A stretch of 61,217 nt of DNA from CAZCEC01 sp964497615 (GCA_964497615.1 CAZCEC010000035.1:1-61217); one strand, 5' to 3'. Shown: positions 36,001 through 43,742, counted from the first letter of the stretch. A program made the numbers and translations. Notes: generated from the sequence alone by a model not told the origin.

Positions 36001-36982
36001 TCTAAAGCGAGATGAATCCATCAACTCGATCTTCTACACCTACCTGCCCAACGGGCGCAACATTTCGTATCACAAACTTGACTCTCTGATCGCCTACTGC
36101 CGGTCCAATGGCGTGGCGTATAGCGAGTTGGAAGATCTGCATCGCCGGAGATACTTCTATGAGCCGATCACGCAGTTGCGAGCCGGCGAGGCCGAGGTGT
36201 TCGATTTGTCGGTCGCCGAGCAGCATGCATTCGTGGCGAACGGCTTCGTCAACCACAACTCCACCTATCTGCGCGAGGCGGCCCTGGTTGCGCTAATGGC
36301 CCAAATGGGCAGCTTTGTCCCTGCCGAGTCCGCCTGTTTGGGAGTGGTGGATCGCATTTTCACTCGCATTGGCGCGCAGGACGAGATCCACGCCGGCCAG
36401 TCAACCTTCATGGTCGAGATGGTGGAGACCGCCAATATCCTGCACCACGCCACGCCCCGCAGTCTGCTCGTGCTGGATGAGATCGGGCGCGGCACCAGCA
36501 CCTACGACGGCCTCTCGCTTGCCTGGGCCATCGTGGAGTACATTCACAACCATCCGCGTTTGCGGGCCAAGACCCTGTTTGCCACCCACTATCACGAACT
36601 GACCGAGCTGGCGACGCTGCTGCCTGGTGTGCGCAACTACAATGTCGCGGTCGCGGAGGACTCCCAAGCCGACCGCGTCGTGTTTCTCCATCGCATCGTC
36701 CCCGGCGGCGCCGACCGCTCTTACGGCATCCACGTCGCTCAGATGGCGGGTCTGCCGCGTCCGGTCATCAACCGCGCGCAGGAGATCATGGCCCAACTGG
36801 AGGCCTCGTCCGGCCGCGCCGGCCGCCTCGCCGACGTACCCGCCCAGCAGATGGCCCTCTTCCCCGAAACCAACCCCCTGCTCGATGAGCTTCAGGCCCT
36901 CGACCCCAACACCATCACCCCGGTCGAGGCCCTCAACCGCCTGTTCGAGTGGAAGTCCCGCTTCGGCAAGCCGCCCGCCTGA
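33032..36982 (+). CDS. mutS: DNA mismatch repair protein MutS, intein-containing precursor
   Basis: 1316-residue precursor; without the 445-residue intein the product is 871 residues, normal for MutS. The mismatch-binding N-terminal domain has the Phe-x-Glu motif in GDFYETF. The connector, lever and clamp domains follow. The ATPase has Walker A split as GPNMSGK / STYLREA by the intein, Walker B LLVLDEIGRGTSTYDG, and TLFATHYHELTEL. Excision of the intein is required for ATP binding. The C-terminal region ends ALNRLFEWKSR as in many MutS proteins. No mutL is adjacent. The next gene starts one base after the stop. Confidence 0.97.
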   Translation: MADDDPTPVRKQYLDVKRQYPDTIVLFRLGDFYETFDDDANLVARELEIVLTRRAVAKGQNVPMAGIPHHAAENYIARLIAKGYHVAICDQVSTEAVKGLFRREVTRVVTPGTVIEPGMLDAQRNNYLAAVALSPAGDRAALAHADITTGEFAVTLLQAAEAAGAEGQGVAGALRHELMRLRPAEILWPDGAAQPLRESVNGARTLLPAWKFDAGHARNILLDHFGVDTLAGFGLEHAPLMTAACGVILQYLQDTAPAALALLKSVSTYALSDYMALDPATRRNLELTETLRSGQVKGSLLGVLDHTVTPMGARLLRQWVNQPLLDRAAIEARLARVAAFAEDGLLRAEVRAALKPLSDLERIANRILGGMAHPRDLVALRATLAALPALRDLLAQAATPELPAGLDPCAEVLSLLEAGLADEPPAVLAKPGVIRPGYSAELDGILSASRHAREWIAGLEAVERERTGLKHLKVSYNKVFGYYIEISRGQSDQAPEHYIRKQTLVNAERFITPELKEYETLVLNADERILEIETRLFREMCAEIGTHAARLLAAARALAQVDVFAGLAEAAQRNGYVRPVFDDAPSLDIRAGRHPVVEHFLPAGERFVPNDVVFEPGEVVRVITGPNMSGKCVRGDTLVFTDFGLVPIADLQPGPMSPDMFAATQARVKGTHAIADATHFYYGGRQATVHLRTRLGYELEGTREHRVWVRHADGQEGWKALGDLCLGDYVAIDRQIGLWGDRCDVRAARARALTMKRRTTFKDYDLPSKMSEDLAYLMGLLIGDGSLTYDNYFALTTGDESLTAAFTGICQRLFGYRSTPKPKDGHLDCRVSSIQIRFYLEALGLDYVKATQKRIPASILASPKPMVRAFLQGLFDTDGYADQKGNVSLSTSSRELARQVQCLLLNFGIVSSRQTKKGVRSVNPAYQVYIYGAEAAQFYEVIGFRLERKQARSRLVSSLRMPNVGGIPYLAPALKQVQARIVATANKPVALKRDESINSIFYTYLPNGRNISYHKLDSLIAYCRSNGVAYSELEDLHRRRYFYEPITQLRAGEAEVFDLSVAEQHAFVANGFVNHNSTYLREAALVALMAQMGSFVPAESACLGVVDRIFTRIGAQDEIHAGQSTFMVEMVETANILHHATPRSLLVLDEIGRGTSTYDGLSLAWAIVEYIHNHPRLRAKTLFATHYHELTELATLLPGVRNYNVAVAEDSQADRVVFLHRIVPGGADRSYGIHVAQMAGLPRPVINRAQEIMAQLEASSGRAGRLADVPAQQMALFPETNPLLDELQALDPNTITPVEALNRLFEWKSRFGKPPA
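34925..36259 (+). other. Intein with LAGLIDADG homing endonuclease inside mutS
   Basis: Precursor residues 632-1076. It starts with Cys (CVRGDTLVFTDFG, block A), has the block B Thr-x-x-His (EGTREHRVWV), and ends with VANGFVNHN followed by extein Ser, i.e. the His-Asn plus nucleophile needed for splicing. Two dodecapeptides, LAYLMGLLIGDG (~774-785) and LQGLFDTDGYA (~870-880), each keep the acidic residue, so the endonuclease may be active. The insertion lies exactly between Lys and Ser of the P-loop, a classic site for inteins in ATPases. Confidence 0.97.
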
Positions 36983-38323
36983 GTGCCATTGGACGCCTCC
37001 AACCCCCTTGATGACATCGCCGCCGCCGCCCGCCGCCTGGGCGTGGAGTTTGACGCGCAGGCCGCGCGCTCCTGGATGCTGGCTGTCTCCAGCGCCGATC
37101 GCGGCCGGGGCTGGGCGCAGGAGGCGGCCTCCGGCATCTTCGGCAGCCAGATCGCCCTGGCCGACTTCAACCAGGCCGACCTGGATTACTTCCGGCATCT
37201 GGCCCAGCGGGTGCGCCTCGTCCGCCATCCAAATGTGGAGAGCGCCATCGCCATCGCCGGCTCCTCGGCGCAAGGCAAGATTCAGCTCTTCCCCGGCGAC
37301 GCCGACTTCTTCGAGCGCGTCAACCTTAAGGCCCCGGACCTCGCCGCCGCGCGCGCCCTGCTGCGCGACCTGCTTCGGCTGACGGCCCTCCGCGCCCTGG
37401 CGGAAGCTGATATCGTCCTCATCGAAGCCAACTTTGGTGTCTATCCTTGGCCGGCCACGCATGGCGGCGCAGCGCACGCCGCGGGCGACTCCATCCTGTG
37501 GCATCCCGACGAGGTCCTGGCGGGCGAAATTGAAGTGTCGGATGAACACGGCGCGGCCCGCCTCCTGCGCTGGGACGAGGTGGAGGCCGGTTTGGGTTGG
37601 AGCTATGTGGGCTGGATCGTGGCCGATCCCGACGCCGGCCGCATTGCCCTGGCCAGCAACATGCTCGACGCCACCTGGGAAGCGCCCTCCGGCGAGATCA
37701 TCCCCCTCGATGGTTCGCTGGATGCTTTCTTTCAGGAAATCTACCTGGAGCCCGAAGCCCTGCCAGTCTTCACCAAGATCGCCCGCCACCTGGACCCGGC
37801 CGGCGCGCAGGCCTACGCCGCCGCCATGCGCGGGCAAGTGAACTACTACGTCCACGTGGACCCCAGCTACTGCAAGGCCACCAAGCGCCTCTACAACCTC
37901 TTCCGCCTGACGGATGAGCTGGAGGCCGCCGCCTACCTGCGCGAGTTGTTCGACGAGCCGGGAGCTCTTCTATACCAGGTGGATGGCCTGCTGGAAGCCG
38001 CCCATCATGCCCAAGACCCGGCCACACGCCTGGACCGCGCTGTCGTCCTGCGCCAGCTTGAGCTCGTCCGCCAGGCGGTCGCGGCAGCCTTGGATGGCCC
38101 CGAAGAGCAGGCTCTGCTTGATGCCCTCGTCCGTCTCGCGGACACCGTCCCGACACAACCCGCCGCCGACCCGGCCTGGACAGCCAGCCTCCGCCAATGC
38201 CAGGCCCAATGCCGGACCCTCGTCAACGACTACTTCCGCGCCCGCCTCTTCGGCCTGCCCCGCATCGCCGCCTTCCTTGACGGCCTGGCTGCCAATCCCA
38301 ACCCCTTATGCGAACCACTTTGA
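36983..38323 (+). CDS. Uncharacterised protein with nucleotidyltransferase-like motif
   Basis: 446 residues from a GTG one base after the mutS stop, so probably co-transcribed. A segment at ~88-112 (IAIAGSSAQGKIQLFPGDAD followed by FFERV) resembles the Gly-Ser ... Asp-x-Asp signature of nucleotidyltransferase-fold proteins. The rest is not recognised; it is helical and acidic with no membrane segment or signal peptide. A kinase or transferase role is guesswork. Confidence 0.55.
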   Translation: MPLDASNPLDDIAAAARRLGVEFDAQAARSWMLAVSSADRGRGWAQEAASGIFGSQIALADFNQADLDYFRHLAQRVRLVRHPNVESAIAIAGSSAQGKIQLFPGDADFFERVNLKAPDLAAARALLRDLLRLTALRALAEADIVLIEANFGVYPWPATHGGAAHAAGDSILWHPDEVLAGEIEVSDEHGAARLLRWDEVEAGLGWSYVGWIVADPDAGRIALASNMLDATWEAPSGEIIPLDGSLDAFFQEIYLEPEALPVFTKIARHLDPAGAQAYAAAMRGQVNYYVHVDPSYCKATKRLYNLFRLTDELEAAAYLRELFDEPGALLYQVDGLLEAAHHAQDPATRLDRAVVLRQLELVRQAVAAALDGPEEQALLDALVRLADTVPTQPAADPAWTASLRQCQAQCRTLVNDYFRARLFGLPRIAAFLDGLAANPNPLCEPL

Positions 38324-38357
38324 GACAATCCGATTTCTGACTTCTGACATCTATTCC

Positions 38358-40322
38358 TTATCCCGCCAAATCCACGTACTCCTCCTTCACCACCGCGCCC
38401 GCTTCCGCTCCAAACACGGCCAACAATTCCGCGATCATCCCGGCTTTCAGTTCCGCGTCGCGCCGCGACCACGTGCGCGATTTGATCTCCAGATAGAACC
38501 CCGGCATCGCGGGCTTCAGCACCCGGTCCAGGTTCACAAAGAATTCCTCGCCCTGATAGAGCACCAGCCACCGCCGCCGGTCCTTTTCGATTTCCCGCTC
38601 GGTGGCGGGCTTGAAGTATTCCCGATAGAAGCGCAGTGTGTGCACTGCCGGCGCCAGGTAGCGCGACCGCGATAGCAGCGCCGAGCCTAGCTCCCGCTCA
38701 CGGCGCGGCCCCGTCAACGTCAGCCGCGTGCGCACGTTATCCACCTGGCCGGCGGCGCTCACAAACTGGTCCTCGCGGAACCGCAGCCGGCCCTGTTCCG
38801 GATCCTCAAACAGGAAGTAGGTGTCGAACTCGCGGTAGCGCACCGACCGCACCAGTTGCAGTGCCGGGTGTGCCAGCCCTGCCAGCACGCCCTCGTCAGC
38901 CGCCAGCCGCACTTTCGTCTGCACCTCAAAGCTCTCGCCTTCCACCGCCCCGCCAATGGCGATCAGCTTTTGCAGCACGCTCTCCTCGCGCTGAATCAGG
39001 AAGCGGTCAATCCGCCGTGCGTAATCGCGGGCCGCCAGCAGCAGGTTGTCCTCGTCCAGCGTCAGGAGTTGCCGCTCGCGCATCAGCCATTGGCCGTTGC
39101 ACATCACGTCCGTCACGTCGCTCGACCGGGCGGCATACACCAACTGGGAGTACACCCCGTTGGGATCGCGCTCAAAGCTGGGGGAGTTGTGCAGGGGGTT
39201 GAGGTCCACCAGGATCAGGTCGGCCCGCTTGCCCGGCTCCAGCGAACCTGTCAGGTGCCCAATGTGCAGGGCCCGCGCGCCCAGCCGCGTCGCCATCGCC
39301 AGCGCCTCGCGCGCTGGCAGGATTGTGGGGTTGCCGGTGGTGCCCTTCGCCAGGATTGCGGCCAGATGGACCTCCGCGAACATGTCCAGGTCGTTGTTGG
39401 AGGCCGGCCCGTCGGTGCCGATGCCCACGTTCATCCCTGCCGCCAACATGCTCGGCACCGGCGCCACGCCCGAGGCCAGCTTGAGATTGCTGGTTGGATT
39501 ATGGGCCACACCCGCCCCCGCATTCTTGAGGGTGCGGACTTCACCCTCGTCAATGTGCACGCAGTGCGCGGCGAGCAGCTTGGCCTCCAGCACGTTGTGT
39601 TTCTTGACCCAGGGGATGACCGGCATCCCGTGTTCGCGCCGCGAGTTCTCCACCTCCAGCAGGGTTTCGGAGAGGTGCGTGTGCAGGGGCACGTCGAACT
39701 CCAAAGCCAGGGCCGCGCATGCCCGCAGGATTTCAGGTGTGCAGGTGTACGGCGCGTGCGGCGACACCGCTGGCACAATCAGCGCGTGCCCATGCCACTG
39801 TTGGATGAAGTCCCTTGCCAGCGCCAGTGAGTCCTCGTAGCTGCCCGCGTCCGGTGTGGGGAACTTGAGCACTGTCTGCCCGCACACCGCCCGCATCCCC
39901 GCCGCGGCCGTGGCCTCCGCCACCGCGGCCTCGAAGTAATACATGTCGGCGAAGCACGTGACGCCCGACCGGATCATCTCGGCGCAGGCCAGCCCCGTGC
40001 CCAGCCGCACAAAGTCTGGGTTCACAAACTCGCGCTCGACCGGCATCATGTAGCCTAATAGCCACACATCCAGCCGCAAGTCGTCGGCCAGGCCGCGCAA
40101 CAGGGTCATGGGCGCGTGGGTGTGGGCGTTCACCAGCCCCGGCAGCAGCGCCTTGCCGCCGCAGTCAACCGTCTGTCGCGCTGCATAGCCCGCCGCCGCC
40201 GGTCCCACAGCCACGATCCGGTCGCCCGTTACCGCCACCGCCCCGCCACGGTGCAGGGAGTAGCTCTCATCCATCGTTAGAACCGTAGCGTTCGTCAACA
40301 GAATGTCGCAGTAATCGTCCAT
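38358..40322 (-). CDS. MTA/SAH deaminase-type amidohydrolase fused to a CYTH domain
   Basis: 654 residues. Residues ~1-440 are an amidohydrolase of the methylthioadenosine/S-adenosylhomocysteine deaminase type: NAHTHAPMTLL, PHAPYTCTPE, HTHLSET, AHCVHIDEGE and GTDGPASNNDLDM provide the metal site. Residues ~465-654 match a CYTH (triphosphate tunnel) domain: FEVQTKVRL in the place of the Glu-x-Glu-x-Lys strand, LRFREDQF, RTRLTLTGPRRE, RRRWLVLY, FFVNLDRV and FYLEIKSRTW. The fusion links purine deamination to a domain that usually handles triphosphates or cyclic nucleotides. A promoter with TATAAT at 40372-40367 and AAAGG before the ATG serves it. Confidence 0.85.
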   Translation of the reverse strand: MDDYCDILLTNATVLTMDESYSLHRGGAVAVTGDRIVAVGPAAAGYAARQTVDCGGKALLPGLVNAHTHAPMTLLRGLADDLRLDVWLLGYMMPVEREFVNPDFVRLGTGLACAEMIRSGVTCFADMYYFEAAVAEATAAAGMRAVCGQTVLKFPTPDAGSYEDSLALARDFIQQWHGHALIVPAVSPHAPYTCTPEILRACAALALEFDVPLHTHLSETLLEVENSRREHGMPVIPWVKKHNVLEAKLLAAHCVHIDEGEVRTLKNAGAGVAHNPTSNLKLASGVAPVPSMLAAGMNVGIGTDGPASNNDLDMFAEVHLAAILAKGTTGNPTILPAREALAMATRLGARALHIGHLTGSLEPGKRADLILVDLNPLHNSPSFERDPNGVYSQLVYAARSSDVTDVMCNGQWLMRERQLLTLDEDNLLLAARDYARRIDRFLIQREESVLQKLIAIGGAVEGESFEVQTKVRLAADEGVLAGLAHPALQLVRSVRYREFDTYFLFEDPEQGRLRFREDQFVSAAGQVDNVRTRLTLTGPRRERELGSALLSRSRYLAPAVHTLRFYREYFKPATEREIEKDRRRWLVLYQGEEFFVNLDRVLKPAMPGFYLEIKSRTWSRRDAELKAGMIAELLAVFGAEAGAVVKEEYVDLAG

Positions 40323-40366
40323 GGTTGCCTTTCTCGAGCGGGCTGGCGGGCGGCCGTCTGGCGGTG

Positions 40367-40405
40367 ATTATACTGATTTGCCATCGTCTCCCCAACGTTT
40401 ATAAT
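40367..40405. promoter_or_regulatory. Divergent promoters of the amidohydrolase and the split oxidase gene
   Basis: Plus strand: TTGCCA (40378-40383), 16 bases, TATAAT (40400-40405), 7 bases before ATG 40413. Minus strand: TATAAT (40372 to 40367) with TTGGGG 17 bases upstream, giving a leader of about 37 bases for the amidohydrolase. Both -10 boxes are perfect. Confidence 0.75.
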
Positions 40406-40412
40406 CGCCTCC

Positions 40413-40754
40413 ATGCCCAGAGACTATAGCCCGGCCGTCACGCCCCCGAACTTCGCGCGCCGCCCCGAGCTGGCCCTTGACGATGCAGGAATCACCGCGT
40501 TTCTAAGCCGCGCGCGCCTGGGCCACGTTGCCACTGCCTGGGACGGCCAACCCTTCGTCAACCCCACCACCTTCTGGCACGATGCCGGCAATCGCCGGAT
40601 CGTTTTTCACTCGAACGTCGCGGGCCGTATGCGCGCCAACGCCGACCACGACGGGCGCGCCTGCTTCTCGGCCAGCGAATATGGCCGCTTCCTGCCATCC
40701 AATGTCGCGCTAGAATTCAGCGTACAGTACGAAAGCGTGCTCGCGTATCCTTGA
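40413..40754 (+). pseudogene. Pyridoxamine 5'-phosphate oxidase family protein, 5' part (split)
   Basis: First 108 codons of a flavin-binding split-barrel protein (pyridoxamine-phosphate-oxidase/Nim-like): FLSRARLGHVATAW, TFWHDAGNRRIVFHSNVAGRM, ALEFSVQYESV. The reading frame then enters the integrated element and stops after LAYP. The matching 3' part resumes in the same phase at 57211, so integration cut a working gene. The truncated product lacks the C-terminal third and is unlikely to be functional. It keeps its own promoter. Confidence 0.92.
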
Positions 40755-42309
40755 TGTTCGCATCCGGGGGGAGCTCCAAAACGAAGTCAACTGAAACGGT
40801 CTTGTCGGCGCGCACGCGCACGCGCTCCACGATCGCCTCGACGATCCGCCGGCGAAGCTCGAACTGTTTGAGGCGCAAGGCCTCGGTGCGCGGCTTGCCG
40901 CCGTTGAGCCACTCGGCGCCGGCGCGCAGATCCGCGCGCACTTTGTTGGCGAGCTCCATCAGCCGCGAAGCCCGGCCGCCCGATAACAGACTCTTGTCCT
41001 GCAGCTCACGCCGAAGGCCGGCTTCCTGGAAGCTCAGGGCGGCGAGCTGAGTCTCCATGTCGGTCTCGGTGATCGTGCCCTTGCGTCCCCAGGTGATGAC
41101 CTTCTGCCGTTCCAGGGCCGCCTCGTCGAGGGCGCGCTCGAGCCGGGACACCTCGGCGTCGGCGTCGGCCTCCTGGCCGCGCAGTTCTTCGAGCCGCTTC
41201 TCCACCAGGGCGTTGAAGCGCGCGTCGTCGGAGATCAGCGTCCACACCTTCTCCCACAACAGGCGGTCGAGCTTGTCGCGCCCGATTGACTTGCAGCAGC
41301 CGGCAACGTTGGCGTAGCCGCGTTGGTGCAGCCGGCAGTGATAGGTGTTGTAGCGGCCGCCGTTGGCCTTGCCCCACTTGTCGTAGCGCTTGCGCGAGAC
41401 GGCCGACATCTTCCACTCGCAGGCGGCGCAGTAGGTCACACCCAGCCCCAGGTAGTTCTCTTTAAGATTGTTGGCCGGGTGGTTGCGCTGGCCGGCGCGG
41501 CGCTCGACTGACTCCTGCCAGACCGCGGGCGAGATGATCGGCGGCACGGGCAGCTCGTGGACTTCGCCGTCCCACTTGAGCGTCTTGATGCCGGTGGCGT
41601 AGAACTCGTGGCGCAGGATCGCGTAGATGACGCAGTGCTCCCAGGCGTAGCCCTTGGCGCCGGCGCGGCGAGTCTTCTGCGGCACCGCGGCCTCGACCAG
41701 GCGCTGGCGGATCTCGCGCACGCTCACGCCCTTGGCGTACCAGGCGAAGATCTTGCGCACCCATTTGGCCTCGGCCGGCTCGATCAGCCACTGGCCGGCC
41801 TCCAGGCGGTAGCCGAATGCGATCCCGGTGTTCCAGGCCTTGCCCTGGCGCAGCCGGCCGGTGACGCCCATCATCAGGCGATGGTGCTTGGCTTCGAGCT
41901 CCAGGCCGGCCGCCCAGGCCTTCACCGGCGCCGTGCTCAGGTCGTAGTGCTCCTTCACCAGCTCCACGGCGATCAGCTTGTCGCGCACGCGCTCGGAGAT
42001 GTCGAGCATGGCGCGGTTGACGCCGCGGTACAAGCGGTCCTCGCGCCAGGCTATCAGCACGTCGAAGGCGCCGGCGTCGGCATCCTTGAGCATGCGCTTC
42101 CAGGCGGGCCGGTCGGCGCGCGTGCCGCTGGGCTCCACCGTGCGGCCGCCGGCGCGGTAGCGCTCCGTGTCGCGGTAGACGGCGGCGACGGTGTAGCCGC
42201 GGGCGGCGCAGTGGGCGCGGGCGTCCTGCTCCTGGGCGGTCGGGCTGGCCTTCTCGCCGTCCGCCTGCTTCTCGGACGACACCCGCACGTAGATCGCGGC
42301 CCGCTTCAA
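40717..42309 (-). CDS. Large serine recombinase (integrase)
   Basis: 530 residues. The N-terminal resolvase domain has the catalytic Ser11 in IYVRVSSEKQ and the Arg pair region AWREDRLYRG. The recombinase domain (GNTGIAFGYRL-like region, VREIRQRLVEA) and a zinc-ribbon with YCAACEWKM and HCRLHQRGY follow, then a long coiled coil (~370-440). This is the large serine integrase architecture. TTG start overlapping the stop of the upstream small gene (TTGA). The reading frame crosses the attL core: its last six residues (FRTVR plus the shared Arg codon) are read from host DNA. In the excised circle the frame would instead end SYMLDVSRLYLTL. Confidence 0.95.
   Translation of the reverse strand: MKRAAIYVRVSSEKQADGEKASPTAQEQDARAHCAARGYTVAAVYRDTERYRAGGRTVEPSGTRADRPAWKRMLKDADAGAFDVLIAWREDRLYRGVNRAMLDISERVRDKLIAVELVKEHYDLSTAPVKAWAAGLELEAKHHRLMMGVTGRLRQGKAWNTGIAFGYRLEAGQWLIEPAEAKWVRKIFAWYAKGVSVREIRQRLVEAAVPQKTRRAGAKGYAWEHCVIYAILRHEFYATGIKTLKWDGEVHELPVPPIISPAVWQESVERRAGQRNHPANNLKENYLGLGVTYCAACEWKMSAVSRKRYDKWGKANGGRYNTYHCRLHQRGYANVAGCCKSIGRDKLDRLLWEKVWTLISDDARFNALVEKRLEELRGQEADADAEVSRLERALDEAALERQKVITWGRKGTITETDMETQLAALSFQEAGLRRELQDKSLLSGGRASRLMELANKVRADLRAGAEWLNGGKPRTEALRLKQFELRRRIVEAIVERVRVRADKTVSVDFVLELPPDANIKDTRARFRTVR
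40734..40739 (+). other. attL core
   Basis: AGCGTG occurs here and at the right junction (57208-57213) in the same phase of the split gene. The likely crossover is the GT at 40737-40738. Sequence to the left is host (attB half), to the right element (attP half). Confidence 0.88.
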
Positions 42310-42524
42310 CGGCGACCCTGCGTGAGCATGGCAGCAATCAGTCGCCGCTGCTCTTCAGTGATCGAGCGCCTTACGACTTGCAGCCGGCGTTCGCTCTCGG
42401 CGATCCATGCCGGGTCCTTAAATATCCGGTCGCAGGCTTCGTTGAAGTGCGCCATAGGATCGATCTTCAGTGCGGGAATCGGTTCGGGGCGGGGCCGGCG
42501 TGACTGGGTGCGTCTCTTGTTCAT
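42306..42524 (-). CDS. Small basic protein upstream of the integrase
   Basis: 72 residues with a very basic N-terminus (MNKRRTQSRRPRPEP) and an amphipathic helical C-terminus (ESERRLQVVRRSITEEQRR). Its start overlaps the preceding stop (ATGA) and its stop overlaps the integrase start, so the three genes are translationally coupled. No family recognised. Small basic proteins next to serine integrases are sometimes recombination directionality factors; that is only a hypothesis. Confidence 0.65.
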   Translation of the reverse strand: MNKRRTQSRRPRPEPIPALKIDPMAHFNEACDRIFKDPAWIAESERRLQVVRRSITEEQRRLIAAMLTQGRR

Positions 42525-43624
42525 AGGCTTGTCTCCGCAAGCTCAGACGGGCGGATTATCTGTGTTGCCCTTCCGTGTTGTGTTGAGTTGTTGTGTTGTG
42601 TTGGCACCGCGAAGGCCACGGCTGGCGGATCGTCACCGGCGGGGTAGGGCAGGGCGAGGCTGCCGCTGCTGAGCTCGTCGGCCAGGCGGCGGTAGTTCCA
42701 CCCCGGTGCCCACGCCGTCGCCCGCCCCTTCCTGCCCGGCAGCGCACGCTCGGCCAGGACGCCGGCCGACTTCAGGAGCTGAGTGAACGTGCGCCAGTCC
42801 GGATCGCTCACCACCGCCGCGCCTTCGGCTCCCAGATCGCGGATCCCGAACCCGTAGCGGTCACCCCACCAGGCAAACAAGCGCACCGCGTGCCGCCAGG
42901 CGTGCTCACGGCTGGGGGCGCTCACCTGGTGCTCGACAATCACGGGCGGCGCGTCCAACAGGCCCGGCAGGGGATAGACCCGGTAGCCGTCGCCGGGCTG
43001 CCACTCGGCCCAGTGGCCGGGGGCGAGAACCTTAAAGGCTTCGCGCGCGATCGCGGCCTGGGCGCGCTGGTACTCGACGACCACGTAGGCCAGGCCGCGC
43101 ACGGCCACCACAACACAGAACACGAAGGCCAGGGCGGCCAGGGCGGCGACGGTGGTCCAGCGGAGCCACTCCCAGAACGCCCCGGCCGACTCGGACCGTG
43201 CCTGCCGGCTGGCGGCCTCGACTGAGTGCAGCGCTGCCTGCGTGCCGACGGCCGCGGCCGTGGGCGTCTGGGCGGCGCTGGTGGCGCGGGCGGTGTCCGT
43301 GCGCACGGCGGCCGCGTCGGTAGCCAGCGCCAGGCCCGCGCCCTGGGTGAGCGACAAGGCGGCGCGGGTCTGCTCGACGCTCAGCGACTCGCGGGTCTGC
43401 TGAGCGGCCGCGGTGGACGTGGCGCGGGCGGCGAGCTCGCCGGCGGTGGCCACCGCGCCCTGCGTGGCGACGGCGCGCGCCGTGGACGTGGCGTCGAAGA
43501 TGATCTGGCCGGCCTCTTCCGGGCCCACGTCGCGCATGATCGGCGTGACGGGCACATAGACCGGCGCCGGCGCGCACGCGGACAGGGTGGTGAAGGCGAT
43601 CAGGACGATTGAGATGCGGAACAT
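42521..43624 (-). CDS. Lipoprotein-signal membrane protein with wHTH-like C-terminus
   Basis: 367 residues. The start MFRISIVLIAFTTLSACAP is a lipoprotein-type signal (LSAC lipobox). Residues ~30-165 are Ala/Thr/Gln-rich and helical. A strong membrane helix follows (WTTVAALAALAFVFCVVVAV). The C-terminal ~160 residues are soluble, with a segment (FTQLLKSAGVLAERALPGRKG) reminiscent of winged-helix proteins from mobile elements. Topology would put that part in the cytosol. No known family; a membrane-tethered DNA- or nucleoprotein-binding role is speculative. First gene of the integrase operon. Confidence 0.7.
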   Translation of the reverse strand: MFRISIVLIAFTTLSACAPAPVYVPVTPIMRDVGPEEAGQIIFDATSTARAVATQGAVATAGELAARATSTAAAQQTRESLSVEQTRAALSLTQGAGLALATDAAAVRTDTARATSAAQTPTAAAVGTQAALHSVEAASRQARSESAGAFWEWLRWTTVAALAALAFVFCVVVAVRGLAYVVVEYQRAQAAIAREAFKVLAPGHWAEWQPGDGYRVYPLPGLLDAPPVIVEHQVSAPSREHAWRHAVRLFAWWGDRYGFGIRDLGAEGAAVVSDPDWRTFTQLLKSAGVLAERALPGRKGRATAWAPGWNYRRLADELSSGSLALPYPAGDDPPAVAFAVPTQHNNSTQHGRATQIIRPSELAETSL

Positions 43625-43630
43625 GCGATC

Positions 43631-43659
43631 AGGATAGCGAATCAGAAAGGTCCCGGCAA
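43631..43659 (-). promoter_or_regulatory. Promoter of the integrase operon
   Basis: On the minus strand TTGCCG (43659 to 43654), 17 bases, TATCCT (43636 to 43631), 6 bases before the ATG at 43624. A TTGACA further upstream has no matching -10 box. Confidence 0.45.
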
Positions 43660-43706
43660 GAGTTATGGACTTGTCAACGCAAGGCCAGACGGATCGTCCC
43701 TCGGGA

Positions 43707-43742
43707 ACTAAAAGCGCCGGCGAGATCTCTCCCGCCGGCGCT
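43707..43742 (-). terminator. Intrinsic terminator of the leftward regulatory operon
   Basis: A perfect 11-bp stem (43732-43742 with 43711-43721) with a 10-base loop; on the minus strand it is followed by TTTTAG. It lies after the gene ending at 43804 and before the integrase-operon promoter. Confidence 0.8.

Noticed and set aside
36401..37855. 484-codon open frame on the minus strand
   Set aside because: Antisense to the end of mutS and the following gene; those are supported by domains, this is not.
41557..42672. 371-codon open frame opposite the integrase
   Set aside because: Integrase frame carries catalytic motifs; the opposite frame is compositional.
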